Positions 20,670-32,269 of a stretch of 64,000 nt of DNA are shown here, in pieces; within the stretch, counting starts at the first letter, position 1, and every line of letters begins with the position of its first letter. The translations under genes were made by a program, and so were the position numbers. Where the stretch lies: positions 67,938,795 through 68,002,794 of the forward strand of contig CM044874.1 in NCBI GenBank assembly GCA_024500155.1. Direction: 5' to 3'. Origin of the DNA: Chenopodium formosanum (Eukaryota; Streptophyta; Magnoliopsida; Caryophyllales; Amaranthaceae). The notes under the pieces were generated by a model, which saw nothing but the letters and a program-made list of their open reading frames with translations, ran no database searches and was not told the origin of the DNA.

Positions 20670-21890
20670 TTATTATTGGACTTAATGGTTTTGATGATGA
20701 CACAACCTCACTTACTTACAAACTAATAAGTGCTTGATTGTTTAAGTGTGTGATCAGTTGCAAAGACCAGGAGAACTAAGAGTCTTGTAAAGATACCATG
20801 AGGAACAAGAAGGCCAGAAGCAAAGCTATCCAAAAAGAAGAGTTCCTTTGGAGGAACTGGTGCTTCAGAAAAAAAGACTTGAGAAGAGAAGGTTCCCCTC
20901 AGGGAACAAAAGCTTAAGAGCGGAATCTTCACCAGAGAAGAGAAATTCCCCTTGAGGAACAAAAGCCTCGTAGTAGAAGCTTCATCAGAGGACATGAAGA
21001 CTAAATATATATTTATATTTTAGGATTTATGTAAGTATAAGGATAGAATTATACTCGAAAATTGATGTGTGGAATTGGTCTAAATAGTGCTAGCATGTTT
21101 TTAGGAAAACAGTTTTTCAACGTTTATCTTTTTTTTAAAAGATGGATTTTATTTTATTCTGATTTTCAAAAATAAAATCTGATTTTATGTTTTCCAAAAC
21201 TTTTGACCTACTCCCCATGATCTTTTTCATGTCATGGCCAAGAAAATTGAGGAGTTTATGTTTCCTTGAATTAAGGAACATGATCTTCTTAGTGGGTTGG
21301 AGTAGTGGCGTAATGGAGTTGCTACACAAAGAGAGTTTTCCAAAGCGTTTATTTCTCTATAAATAGTTTTCAATCTAAGTTGGAAAAACTCACCCTTTTC
21401 TCAATTAAGTTTTCAGCTTTTGTGTTCTTTATTCGATTTAAGAGTCCAATTCCACATTAGTGAAATTGTGTTCTTATGTTCTTATACTAGAGTTATTTCA
21501 TTCGATTTGTATTTTGGGGAATGGGGAAGTTTGAGTGAACTTCTGTCTGTGAGAAAGAGAAGAGAGATAGAGAAGAGAAGAGTAACAAGTTGGGTGACTT
21601 GTTCCTCTGGATTTCAAGTTCGTTGAGGAACTTGAAGTTAGAGTCTTTAGTTTGTAATAGGACCATTTTCCCTATTCTAGTTAAGATTCTTTTCTTTAAA
21701 TCCTAAGTGATCGTGGTTTTTCTCCTTGTTAGGGCCAAGGAGTTTTTCACGTAAAAATATCTCTTGTTCTGTTAGTTCCTTTAGCTTATGTTTCAGTTCC
21801 TCTAGCTTAGTTTAAAATTCCGCAAAAAGTTTGACTATTCTGTCATACTACAATTCAACCCCTCTTCTTGTAGTATTCATTGAAACAACA
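20670..21890 (+). mobile_element. Sirevirus 3' LTR
   Basis: Starts after the polypurine tract and ends near TGAAACAACA (21890). Shortly before the end is the typical CAATTCAACCCCTCTTCTTG. A TATA box sits at 21357-21366. The exact first base is uncertain because the terminal TG is not preserved. Confidence 0.65.
21357..21366 (+). promoter_or_regulatory. TATA box of Sirevirus LTR
   Basis: CTATAAATAG about 530 bp before the LTR end, consistent with the U3/R border. Confidence 0.55.
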
Positions 21891-22890
21891 GAGTGATCCT
21901 TGATATATCTAGTAATTGCACTTATCGAAGACATAATTCCTTCATAGGACCCACAATATGCCAACAAGTCAGGAAATATATGAGGCACATATACCATCTG
22001 GACCCAGGGCCTTCAAGGGATGCATTTGCTTAAGATCACAAAGAATTTCATCTTCCGTACATGATGTACTAGAACAACATTCATATTATCCGTGGCCCAC
22101 CTTTCTACACCCACCGGAGCATCCTCAAAATTTTCCGGAGAAGAGAAACTTAACAAGCTCTAAAAGTAACTCACAACCTGCTCGATCGATCTCCTCCTAC
22201 TCTTTGTGAGGTACATACCCCATCACTCGTCCTCAAGCAAAAAAATAATATTTTTCTATTTTTGATGAGAAGCCTTTCGGTGGAAATAAATAGAATTTCG
22301 GTCACCTGTGCTTCTAGCCATAAAGCTCTCGATTTTTCTTCTAGTATAATTTCTCTTGATGAAGTAGGTTAGTGATCTACTTAGCATCCTTTCTTTTCTC
22401 CTTCACTTGGCTCTCTAACCTTCCCCCCTTATTCAAAACACCTAGCCTTTTCCTCTTTTGAATTTCCTTAAAAATGTGACTGAACTCCTTCTCACACCAA
22501 GCTGCCAACTCCATAGCAGGCGAGGCCAACTTATATTACTCTCCACCGATATCCCCTCAATAGCCAAGGCATGATCAACCATCCCCTCACAACCCGCGAT
22601 CTCCGTCTAACCTTTTATTCTAATCGGTTTCCTTTTCGCCTCATCCCCTTCAAGCTCAAGCATTAGTTTCAAGGGTGCATGATCACTCCACTCATGCTCA
22701 AGGTGAATCAGCTTTACATTAGGGAACATATCCCTCCAACATTACAACACAAGGGCATTGTTTAGACGGCATTGAACATTTTCATCTCCCCATGGGCCAT
22801 TATTATACGTAATTCACATGCCAACACCTATCCATCGAATCTCTAAAATTCTCTATTTGCCACAAAGCTCTATCACGACCCTTTCCTTTT
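21891..22890 (-). pseudogene. LINE fragment: end of endonuclease to start of RT
   Basis: On the minus strand, short open pieces can be matched to plant L1-type ORF2. Near 22700-22870 the pieces GPWGDENVQCRLNNAL and MFPNVKLIHLEHEWSDHAPLKL resemble the end of the AP endonuclease domain with its SDH motif. Near 21970-22030 the piece MHPLKALGPDGI resembles the RT entry motif (KAPGPDG). Many stops and frameshifts lie between. It is a different, older copy than the LINE at 57.6-63.1 kb. Confidence 0.6.
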
Positions 22891-22915
22891 CACCGATTCA
22901 TGCAAAATTTCATTA

Positions 22916-23085
22916 AAATCTCTAAGGCTGGCCAAATCGGATATCCGAGCCGATCCGATCGAAAAATTCGGACATCCGGAAATTTTGGATCAATAAATAA
23001 ACGATCCGAATCCAATCCAGAAATTCGGATATCCAAAAATTTCGGATCGGATCACCGGATATCCGATCCGAAGTTATTAAATGAA
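22916..23085. repeat. Cluster of GGATATCC / CGGATCGG palindromic words
   Basis: Words such as TCGGATATCCGA and GATCCGAT recur eight or more times with variable spacing among AAATTTCGG stretches. It is a low-complexity, palindrome-rich segment with no coding signal. Sequence from 23086 to 23386 is AT-rich with nothing recognised. Confidence 0.6.
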
Positions 23086-23386
23086 AAATAAACGCTATAG
23101 AACATTATACGAGTAAAAGGAAATGCTTTTATAAAGTACATAAACAAAACTGTATGTATTGTCCAAGTTGTTAGTGCTATTTATAATTAGTAAAATATTA
23201 AAGCTTAATTGTTATTTATAATTAGCAAACATCAAACTTAGATGCAAAACCTCTAAATTTAAATGCTAAAGCTAGGAATACAAGCGGCGGTCGGCGAGTT
23301 ATTTTATGCAAGCTATATTTGAAAGAGATCTACTATTAGAAGACGAAGGGCCAAGTAATGCTCTGCTGGGTGCTGCACCAGTGAGG

Positions 23387-24312
23387 TGGTAAAGACACCT
23401 AAAAATGTCTTCCCAAAACCAAACCTGATGATGAACAACCTTTCATTGCCATTATTGGCCGGGTTGAGTATTTCTTGGAGTGCTTGAATCCATATTCAAT
23501 CCCAATACATTTTATAAACCAACCTAATTCCTAGCCCATTTTCACAAACCATAACTTATTTTCCTCTTTTCGTGCGTTTAAACACAAAATAATTCATTTC
23601 GTGTCCTTTTTATAAAAACGTTTAGACCAGTTTATATTGGTCCATAATTTGGGTCCAATCATGGAATATTTGGATGGGCCTTGAAAACAGTTTTCCAACG
23701 ATATATTATAAACCCAAATCCGAGTTATAACGAATAAGTTATGGCCAAAATAATAAACTGAGCCTAAACCAAATCGAAGCCCACCTTACCTCTAACCCAA
23801 TGATCATGTGGAGGGTCTGTTTTGGGTAATTTTACCAATGCCATGTGGTCTAATCAGACCTTGACCCGTGTCATACCCTGTTTGGTCTGAATTGGGTCAA
23901 TCTCCCTCTGGCACGTGTCTCTCCCAGAGTTTGGGAGAAAAAGGCGGCCTTCAATGGCCCAAATCCCGAGAAAGTCGTAATTCGGCGCAGCCCAGAATGA
24001 TTAGGTCAGAGTGACCTAATCAAGGGCGCATTTCCCAATGAGCCTATAAATAGGGAGATTTCCCCATTTTTAGGGCATCTACAATTATTACAGCATACCC
24101 TACACTCTCTTACATCAGAGAAATACCTGATCTCGGAATCCGAGAAGATCTAACCTCTTTTTGCGCACTTTCTTCCGTTTACCTTCAAGTACTAATTTGA
24201 TCGTCGGAGGCGGAGGTCCAACCACCCGGAGTCTCCGTTGTTTTGCAGGTACAAGCTGCGCGCAACCAGTCTCTGACCTGTAACTCTCCCGAGGGACAAA
24301 ACACCTAAAACA
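23387..24312 (+). mobile_element. 5' LTR of element E
   Basis: About 926 bp, from TGGTAAAGACACC to CCTAAAACA. The first 60 bp closely resemble the A/B-family LTR head, but the rest does not. A TATA box is at 24044-24052. The right end is fixed by the adjoining primer-binding site. Confidence 0.7.
24044..24052 (+). promoter_or_regulatory. TATA box of element E LTR
   Basis: CTATAAATA about 260 bp before the LTR end. Confidence 0.6.
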
Positions 24313-24332
24313 TTTGGCACCGTCTGTGGGGA
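24313..24332 (+). other. Primer-binding site of element E
   Basis: TTTGGCACCGTCTGTGGGGA directly follows the LTR. It is the tRNA-complementary site from which minus-strand DNA starts. TGGCGCCGT-type sites are usual in Tat/Athila elements. Confidence 0.75.
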
Positions 24333-24806
24333 GAGTACCTCAAGGATCGTTCAAGAGTCTGTACTGCCTCTTGACCGCCCGGTTAACCAGTTAGAGGTTT
24401 TTACTGACTAAGAGGATGATGATCCTTAAGTCGAAACATATATAGCCAAGGATGGCTCTCTGATAACCATGCGCATTCGTCCTAGATACACTCTAGAACG
24501 AGGTGCAAGCCAGGCGGGTACAAGCCGACGCCTGGTCATCCGAAAGGGGAAACCTATACGGTAGGCGGATCCGGCCCAGTCACCCGGGACAAACTCATGA
24601 AATAGTTTCAAGGGTGAAATCAAGAGAGCAAGACTAGCCCAAGCAAGGGTCAGTCGACAAGAAAGACTCTTCCAGGGAGGAGAAAGCCAGTCAGGGACAG
24701 GCAGCCAACTCCACATCCAAAGGACAAGGCGGCCGGGACCCTTGACTGGTTCAGGATTCTTTTACCCTAGAAGAATACAACAACCACTTGCCGGAATGAA
24801 CAGCCG
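24333..24806 (+). other. Leader of element E
   Basis: Noncoding region between the primer-binding site and gag; no repeat or ORF of note. Confidence 0.5.
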
Positions 24807-26740
24807 GTGGGTAACAACAAATCAATTTTTGACGCTCGGGAGATCATTACCCATAGGAGAGGTCAGCAGTTATCTAAGTCGGCCTCTACCTCGAGCTTTC
24901 CAAATAGCTTCAAGAATACATCCGCAGGAAATGCTCAATACTTGCATGAAAGCAATACAGGCGATAACACCGTCCACTATGGCCCTCAAATGATCGAGAA
25001 TGCACTATATGTACCCCCTATGGTCTACGACCAATATTTCCCTCATTTCATGTAGCTGGCCCTCTTTGGGGGTCAGGCGACATTCAATGTTCAACCTTTG
25101 GACTAGCAGCTCCGTCTGCTCAAACTTGGTGAACAAAATTTTGCGTTTACCAAGGAGATAATCAAAGCCGCACACCCGGCCAAGGTTAAGAATGTGTTGG
25201 TGGGTACTTATGATGGTACCACCAACCCGGAGGACCACCTCATGGCCTACTCCAACCTCATGCACTTGCAGGAGCTAGAGGATGTTATGTGGTGCCGGTG
25301 CTTCCCGACTACATTGAAGGGCATTGCCCAACAATGGTTTGGCAACCTGCCAGCCGAGTGCATCGAGAGCTTCATGAAACTTGCCTTCTTGTTTGCCTCC
25401 AACTTCTCGACGAACATCCCTGCCAATAAGACAAGTCTCAACTTGAGCACCATCCGATAGGGAGATACAAAAGGACTCCGCTCCTATGTCAGGCGGTTTA
25501 ACCTGGTGAGAATCCAAATCCAGGGGCTATCTGACGAGGTGGCCTATACAAAATTTTTCAAGGGTCTGAAGGACGGGTTGACCTTTAAGTTCGACCTTGT
25601 CCGTAAGAGGGTTTTTACCCTTCAAGAGGCGTTGATAGAGGCGGAAAGCTTTATTCAAACTACCGATCTCTGCTCGTCTAACCATCTGTTGGACTCAAAG
25701 AAGTTCGACAAACAAAAGGAGAGTCGGTCTGCTGAGCCGGCTTAGAAAGCTGAAGAGAGAAAAAAGAGAAAAGAAGTTTGGGCGGATGAGGAACCTGATC
25801 AGCCGTCCAAAAAGAAAAAGAAAGAATTCTAACCGTATGTATCGCGGTATGAATTCAATAAAGACTGCTACACTATCTTTACAGAGGTGAAGGACCGGCT
25901 AACCATTGAGAAGCCAAATCCTATGAAGAGTTCTGTTCCGTCGCGGAACAAGAATAAATTCTGCCACTTCCATCAAGAGGTGGGCCATGACACCAACAAT
26001 TGCTATAATCTCAAGCGGACGTTGGACCGTTTGGTTAACAAGGGCTTGCTTGAGTCCTATGTCTCGAAGTCCAAAGCGGCTTCTAAGACGAATCCGGGAC
26101 AGTTGTCAAAAACTGTCCAACCTACTAGTAGTTCGGATACAGATAAGGATCCGGTCTACACCATAGCAGGCGGATTTGCAAGCGATGACCCGACCATTCA
26201 GGGCACCAAGGATCATCTAAAGAGGATGATCCATTCAGTTGATGATGGACAGGCGTCCTCAAGTGGAACATTCCCAGACGTCCTCATCACTAGGAAGGAT
26301 CGGGGCAAAGTTTGCCGACTACATGACGACCCAGTCGTCATTGAATGCAAGGTCGCCAACCAGCTGGTTGGTCGGATCCTCATAGACACGGGTAGCTCTT
26401 TTGATATCATCAGCTACAAGTGTCTGTCATGGCTTAATTACAAGCGGGACAGTCTACGCGATGTCTCCCACCCCTTAGTTGGCTTTGGTGAAGGAGTCGT
26501 GCACCCAGTCGGACAAATTGACATTTCCATCCGGCTGGGGGAGAAAGGAGAAGGGCGACACATGGTCGTCTGATTCTTGGTGGTTAAGGAGTTAACCGCC
26601 TACAACATCATTCTTGGCCGACCCACTCTGAACGAGTGCAAGGCCCTCATAATCCCAGCTCTCATGCTTCTCAAGTATGAAAGGGATGATGGCACTGTTG
26701 GCTCCCTCAACGGGGATCAGAAGACGGCAAGAGAGTGATT
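24807..26740 (+). pseudogene. Gag-protease of element E, several stops
   Basis: One frame runs from MGNNKSIFDAREI to beyond the protease. The gag core has VGTYDGTTNPEDHLMAYSN, CFPTTLKGIAQQWFGNLP, LRSYVRRFNLVRIQIQGLSD and FTLQEALIEAESFIQ. The zinc-knuckle-like motif is CHFHQEVGHDTNNC (about 25960-26002). The protease has the active-site motif ILIDTGSSFDII (about 26377-26412) and the ILGRPTL segment (about 26610-26630). In-frame stops: TAG at about 25053, 25104, 25458 and 25743, a TAA near 25829, TGA at 26571-26573 and TGA near 26738. No frameshift occurs before about 26740, so decay here is mainly by point mutation. Confidence 0.85.
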
Positions 26741-26986
26741 TTCTCAAACGTCAAGCCGACTACTTCTGCAGCCAGTCAGCTGAAGGAGCCAATAGACCTT
26801 TATAATGTCAAGGATCCTGATTCACCCCCTACAGCAGCTGCCAAGAAAAAAAAAACTGAAAAGCTGGTGGAGGTGAAGAAGGAGAAGAAATAGTAATCAC
26901 TGACCGAGGAACGGTTAGATGATCTCTGTCCCCAGCCGGCTGGTGAGCACATTGATATCCCACTAGATGACAACTTTCCAGAGCAG

Positions 26987-28434
26987 ATGGTTAAGGTGAG
27001 GACGACTGCCTTTGAAAGGCTTGGTGGAGACTTGCACCACCTGCTGAAAGAATTCAAAGACATCTTTGCCTTTGAAGTGGAGGAGATGCCAAGCATCAGC
27101 CCGGATCTCGCAATCCACAAACTCGTCGTAGATCTAAAAAGAAGCCTATCCGGCAAAAGAAATAAAACCACGGCGAGGAGAGAAGTCAGGCGGCAGCTGC
27201 TGGACGCAGGGTTCATTTGGCCATGTAACTTCCCCGACTACGTTGCGAATGTTGTGCTTGTAAAGAAGCCGAATGGTACCTGGCGTATGTGTGTTAACTA
27301 CACAGATCTCAAAAAGGCATGTCCAAAGGACAGTTATCCGCTCCCAAAGATCGATAGGTTGGTCGACTCTACAGCCGGTCATGCCTTGATGAGTTTTATG
27401 GATGCCTACTCCCGCTTCCATCAGATACCCCTATGGAAAAAAGATCAAGAGAAGAAGGCCTTTATCATTGATTAGGGGTTATTTTGCTATACCGTGATGC
27501 CGTTTAGCTTGAATAATGCGCCGACTACTTTCTAACGGATGATTAATACATTCTTCATTAATCAGATTGGGAGGAATGTAGAGGCGTATATTGATGACAT
27601 GATAGTCAAATCCAAGCTACAGACGGATCACCTTGCTGATCTCCGAGAAACCTTCACTACACTCAGGCAGCATAAGGTCATGTTAAATCCCAAGAAGTGT
27701 GTTTTTGGTGTTGAGTCTAGCAAGTTTCTTAGAATCCTGATTGATCAAAGGGGGATAGAGGCTAACCCCGAGAAGATATAGGCGGTAATTGACATGAAGT
27801 CACTCCGCACTGTCATGGAAGCTCAGAGGCTTACCGGTTGCCTGGCCGCGCTTGGGAGATTCCTCAGCCGGTCAGGTGACAAGTGCCTTTACTTCTTCCA
27901 GGCAATCAGGAAGAAGACTAGATTTGAATGGGGAGATAATGCTGAAGCGGCCTTTCATAAATTAAAAGAACATTTACACTCCTTGCCAAGGCTTGTTAGC
28001 CCTCTGCCAAAGGAGACGCTCTTCATGTCCCTAGCCATCTCAGATCATGCCCTCAGTGCTGTTCTCCTTGCTGGGAGAGATGACAATCAGCTTCCGGTCT
28101 ATTTTATTAGCCATGTGCTCATAAATGCTGAACTCTGGTACCCCATTGTTGAAAATTTTGGCCTCGCTCTATACATGGCTGTTAAGAAGTTGAAACCATA
28201 TTTCTTGGCACATCCAGTAGTGATCTATACTGATCAGCCCCTCAAGCGGCCAATGACAACCCTGGACTCATCCGGAAGAATGCTCAAATGGGATATTGAA
28301 ATTCAAAGTCTTGAACCAAGAAAGGCAGTGAAGGGTCAGGCGTTTGCCGACTTCATTGTTAAAATGACAAGGCCAGTTGCTCCGGACAACCTTGATCAGG
28401 TTTGGAAGGTGCATGTAGACGGGACATATCTTGA
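26987..28434 (+). pseudogene. RT-RNase H of element E, three stops, truncated
   Basis: The frame is shifted relative to gag-protease. The RT reads ANVVLVKKPNGTWRMCVNYT, LKKACPKDSYPLP, MSFMDAYSRFHQIPL and the catalytic YIDDMIVKS (about 27590). RNase H follows (FMSLAISDHALSAVLL, VVIYTDQPLKRPM, KGQAFADFI). At the very end a second RNase H-like domain starts (WKVHVDGT). Stops: TAG at 27473-27475, TAA at 27535-27537 and TAG at 27779-27781, at sites where relatives have Trp, Gln and Gln. The dual RNase H supports Tat-lineage membership. The protein makes cDNA in the particle. The region 26741-26986 holds the broken protease-RT linker. Confidence 0.85.
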
Positions 28435-28780
28435 CATGAGTGTGAGTACTCATATTCTCCGTTGAGGCACGCCCATGTCTCCCTAAGGCATGGGTGTGTC
28501 ACACATGGTGATTAGAAAAAAAAAGCAGTAACTTGAAAACAAAATGACACAGGCATGTCTTGACATGGGCGTGTCAGTGTGAGTGCTAATATTCTCCGTT
28601 GAGTCACGCCCATGTTTCCCTAGCTATGGCATTGGTGTGTCTCGCTGAATCTTCCCAACTTTGCGACTTCTCCGTCGAGGCATGCCCATGTCTCCCTAAG
28701 TCATGGGCTTATCTTGCTGCAACGTCCCAACTATGCAACATAAGTTTCCTAGCTCCTGATTCAAAGCACTATTTCTTACT
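28435..28780. repeat. Palindrome-rich repeat with CGCCCATG...CATGGGCG words
   Basis: Three inverted repeats of the form CACGCCCATG, about 11 nt (TCTCCCTAAGG-like), CATGGGTGTG lie near 28470-28500, 28605-28640 and 28678-28712. A fourth word, CATGTCTTGACATG, is at 28557-28570. A flanking direct repeat (TATTCTCCGTTGAG at about 28450 and 28588) gives a period of about 138 bp. No ORF. Confidence 0.7.
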
Positions 28781-29540
28781 TTAACATTATCACCAACTTA
28801 CCTACAATGAATCACATTTCTCCATTAGCTCTCTTTGACATTGTCCTCAAATTAACCATGTCAACTTGTATTGTACAAAAAACTATTAGTATTATCTTGG
28901 AATTCAACAACATTGGTTCGTAAAGATTACTCGATCTTTACCTCAAAAAAAATTTCACCCTCTTTTCACAATATTTAAATCAATTTTCATGGGATAAAAG
29001 GGAACACATTAACAGATCACACTGAACCATTACTTCTATGGTTTAACACAAAGACACTCACACTAAAATAAATTAAAAGATGTAAGGGGATTTAACACAA
29101 AAGACACTCAAAAAAGACAATCAACAACATACGTAGCTTGTTTCTTTCACTCAATTTTTATTTTTATTAAGGGGCTTTACCTTAACCTCTTTTTTTTTGT
29201 ATTTCTTAAATCAACTCCAGATAGTTTTCGGATTTAAACATAGGTTATTAAGTAATGATGTAAATCTTTTTCTTTCAATTCCTCTCATCCAAAAATGTTG
29301 TAGATTAGTGTTATGGACATACATGTTGGACCAAATAAATTTAGATAAGGTTTGAAATTTTCCCATTTGATTTGAATTTTAAATGAGGTTTTGGATCCAA
29401 AGATCAAAATTTAAGTTTGAAACTTTGTTCATCCATACATTAATGGTAAAACTATGAGTACATAATTTTTGTTTTGGAAAGGGCTTTTTAAACAATGAAT
29501 GCAAGTAATCTTATAGCTAAATTGTCATGGTTTGTCTGTC
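28781..29540. other. AT-rich sequence
   Basis: Noncoding, AT-rich. Earlier introns or exons of the beta-glucosidase relic might have been here, but none is recognised. Confidence 0.4.
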
Positions 29541-30881
29541 ACCAGGTTCATTATGGATCCCTTTGTGTATGGAGATTATCCAGGAATAATGAAAACTATT
29601 TTTGGCACCAGGCTTCCTCGTTTTACCAAAAATTAATCAGAAATGATTAAGGGATCAATCGACTTTATAGGACTGAATTATTACACTATTAGTTTTGCCA
29701 AAGACACAAAGCTTATCCAGGAGCCAAGGGATTACATGGTTGATGTGAGAGCAAGATGGATGTGTAATTGTGTATGTGTTTCTTAAACTATAATTTCACT
29801 TTAGGACTTTGTACCAATATTATTACTTTTATCTTATAAATAGTCTTCCCTCTAACCCCGAAAAAAAAAAAGCATTAAGTTTGCATATCTATTTGTTTTA
29901 TATCAATAAATGTGAATTTTTGGTAAAAAATCTAGAAAAACAAAGCTTAAAAAGTTCAAGAATTTTTATGAAATTAGATTTTTAGGGTAAAAATTAGAAT
30001 TATTTATTTTATTTGAGTGCATGATTGCTACTATTATTGTTATTAGTAATTATAGCCTTATTTAATTTTTAATTTTTTTTAAAGATATAGGCTATTTTTT
30101 TTGTTATACACACTTTGTTTAACCCTTTTACCATCTTTTCTATTCAACCCCACAATAATTACATTTTCTTATACATTCTCTCACATACCTTTTTCTTGTA
30201 AAAATCCATCTTTTTCTACATTTTCTCTCTTACCATTTTATCCTAGGTACTCACAATTTTAATATTATTTTGAATGTGGTTGTGTAACCAAATACAAGTA
30301 GAACATAAAACAACAAGGGAAATTTGTGTTTTAATATGCTGATTAGCTGATATATTTCTCTTTTAATTTGCTGCAGTTTTTAACAGTAGCAGTGAGTCTC
30401 CTGATGACGTGGTAATTACTATGAAATTACATTTTAGCGATTAAAGTTGTTCCATTTGCATTTCTCTCTTCTTTCTAATCTAATTACATATATTTTCCAT
30501 TTGATCTCTTAACATACATATCCTAACTTACCATGGGGTTTACAAGGATTTTTGGAGTACTTTAAGAATGTTTATGGCAATCCTCTTGTTTACATCCATG
30601 AAAATGGTACATTCTTCCCCCTTTGCTATTTGCTACATGAACTATAATTCAAACCGCAATGGCTTATGACCTTTTCTCCCCTCCCTTTATGTTACTCTTT
30701 CTCGATCCTCTTAGTAACATTATTTTTTATTCAATGTTTGATTTATGCATCTGGGTGTTTTAAAACGACAATATCATCAATATTAAACTCGTGCACCTTA
30801 CCATTAGATATGTTTAATCTACATTCATAAAGATAATATGTCGTAATAAAAAGAACACAGTAAAGCAATAACTATAACTAT

Positions 30882-31302
30882 ATACTAAAAGACACACCAA
30901 TAATGATACATGTCGAATTCTGCTGTATCCTTAGTATTTTTTAAAAAATATTTAATTTAATCAAAAAAAATTATTTAAGGAATTTATTTAAAAATAAAGT
31001 TTCTTTTTATCAAAAAAATAAATAAGTAATAATATTTACTTTCTTAAGTTGTTGCGCAACTAAGTACGGATTAATAAGGAAATAAATAATCTTTTTTAAG
31101 AAGATGTAATTTTAATTTGGTGGAATCTAATTTTTTTTATTTTATTATTATTATTTTTTTTTGAAAGATGGTGGAATATAATTTATTATGCAAAGATGTT
31201 ACCAGTGACTTTTTATTTTGTATGCTATAAATTTTTTTATAAAAAGAAAATATGGAGCAATTAAAATAATCGTGCATGACATTGGAACTAACCTAGTAAA
31301 TA
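30882..31302 (+). mobile_element. Helitron-like non-autonomous element (candidate)
   Basis: The 5' end CTATATACTAAAAGACACAC resembles plant Helitron starts. The 3' end near 31270-31302 (CGTGCATGACATTGG, then AACCTAGT) resembles a short hairpin followed by CTAGT. A similar start and end pair occurs at 33385/33826 and 34868. No replication protein is encoded. Ends are by eye. Confidence 0.35.
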
Positions 31303-31374
31303 TATAATTCAGACTGCAAAAACATAATTATAGTTTATCTAGGTAAATGAGTAACATTAAGTTATTTTCTTTTA

Positions 31375-31527
31375 GGGCCTATTCTGATTTACTGACCTGA
31401 GCTGAACTAAAATGAACAGAATTGATTAAAGCTAAACTGAACTGAACTGAATATTTTATGAGAAAAGGAAATTAGGAACTGAACTAAATTGATTGGAGCT
31501 AACCTAAATTGATGAGAGAACAGGCCC
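31375..31527. mobile_element. Tourist-type MITE, 153 bp
   Basis: Termini GGGCCTATTC and GAACAGGCCC are inverted repeats with one mismatch. TTA flanks both sides (31372-31374 and 31528-31530), as expected for PIF/Harbinger insertions. The interior is rich in CTGAACTGAACT-type words. It lies in an intron of the beta-glucosidase relic. Confidence 0.8.
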
Positions 31528-31773
31528 TTAGTACGCATGGAGTGTGAGGCACTCGCACCATGAGCACTATGCACCTACGTTTAATTTTTTTTCTTTTTTC
31601 TCTCCTTATTCGTTGAAGATTTACATGAACAAGTTAAGTACTATTAACAATTATTTGGCATTTAAGTGTAATTTTATGCCAGGCCAAGTGATGGAGTATA
31701 ATTCATCATTAAATGATCTATCAAGAGTAGAGTATTTTCAAGGTCATATTGGGGGTGTGCTTGATGCAGTGAG

Positions 31774-32242
31774 GTAAGAGTTTTTTTTTTTTCAAAAAAA
31801 ATAGTATATCATGTTCAGCAAACCAATATTTGAATCGAAATTCAAAAATAGTTGCATAAATTGTGAACCAGATGTACAAAAATCACTCTCTCTCAATTTA
31901 TGCCTGGTTAAGCTGTTGATATGGGTCGGCCAAAAAGTTTTTGAATGTAAGTATATATAAAGATGAACATATATATTACATTATTATATGGTAGTAAATT
32001 TTTAGGAGTGGTATCCAAGCTATGAGATTAAAATTCATCTGTACTATGGAGTAGTATCTTAGGTTGCTCTATGAAGAGAAAGAAATATGGGTGATTGAAT
32101 CCCAAGATAATTGACATGGATTAACAAAATTTGCAATGGTAGTTGTAAATATTGGCATATTATAATTGTTTTCAATCAATAAGTAGTTATTTTTCGTTTA
32201 TTTTCGTGTAACTTAGTTATTTGTGTTTATTTTAAGTTAACT
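31774..32242. other. AT-rich sequence after the beta-glucosidase relic
   Basis: Begins with a GTAAG donor-like site and contains T and A runs. The last GH1 exon is not found. Confidence 0.4.
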
Positions 32243-32269
32243 TTGATTTATGTGATGAATTTATCTTAT

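Larger units (their letters stand above)
15567..21890 (+). mobile_element. Sirevirus-type Ty1/copia element, 3' half, interrupted by a solo LTR
   Basis: Plus-strand order: end of pol with RNase H (15567-16309), spacer, env-like ORF (18525-20098), polypurine tract (20652-20669) and 3' LTR (20670-21890). An env-like ORF after copia pol is diagnostic of the Sirevirus lineage. The 5' half is missing at the junction with the LTR fragment at 15566. The solo LTR at 16773-18423 splits the spacer. Confidence 0.75.
23387..28434 (+). mobile_element. Element E: Ty3/gypsy (Tat-like), 3' truncated
   Basis: 5' LTR (23387-24312), primer-binding site (24313-24332), gag, protease, RT and RNase H in the usual gypsy order. 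It stops abruptly at about 28434 just as a second RNase H-like domain (VWKVHVDG) begins. Integrase and the 3' LTR are absent. Confidence 0.8.
29541..31773 (+). pseudogene. Relic of a family-1 beta-glucosidase gene (BGLU11-like), several exons
   Basis: The only host-gene trace in the window. An exon begins after a CAG at about 29545: MDPFVYGDYPGIMKTIFGTR, LPRFTKN, a stop (TAA, about 29632), SEMIKGSIDFIGLNYYTIS, then EPRDYMVDVRA. This is the GH1 segment with the FIGLNYYT block. A second exon at about 30533-30607 reads PWGLQGFLEYFKNVYGNPLV and YIHENG, which contains the conserved catalytic nucleophile Glu of the (I/T)ENG motif. A third at 31683-31773 reads NSSLNDLSRVEYFQGHIGG then VLDAVR before GTAAG. 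A short candidate exon lies at 30376-30409. GH1 enzymes hydrolyse beta-glucosides, but this copy lacks the N-terminal half and the last exon and has an in-frame stop, so it cannot encode an enzyme. Introns hold a Helitron-like piece and a MITE. Confidence 0.75.
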
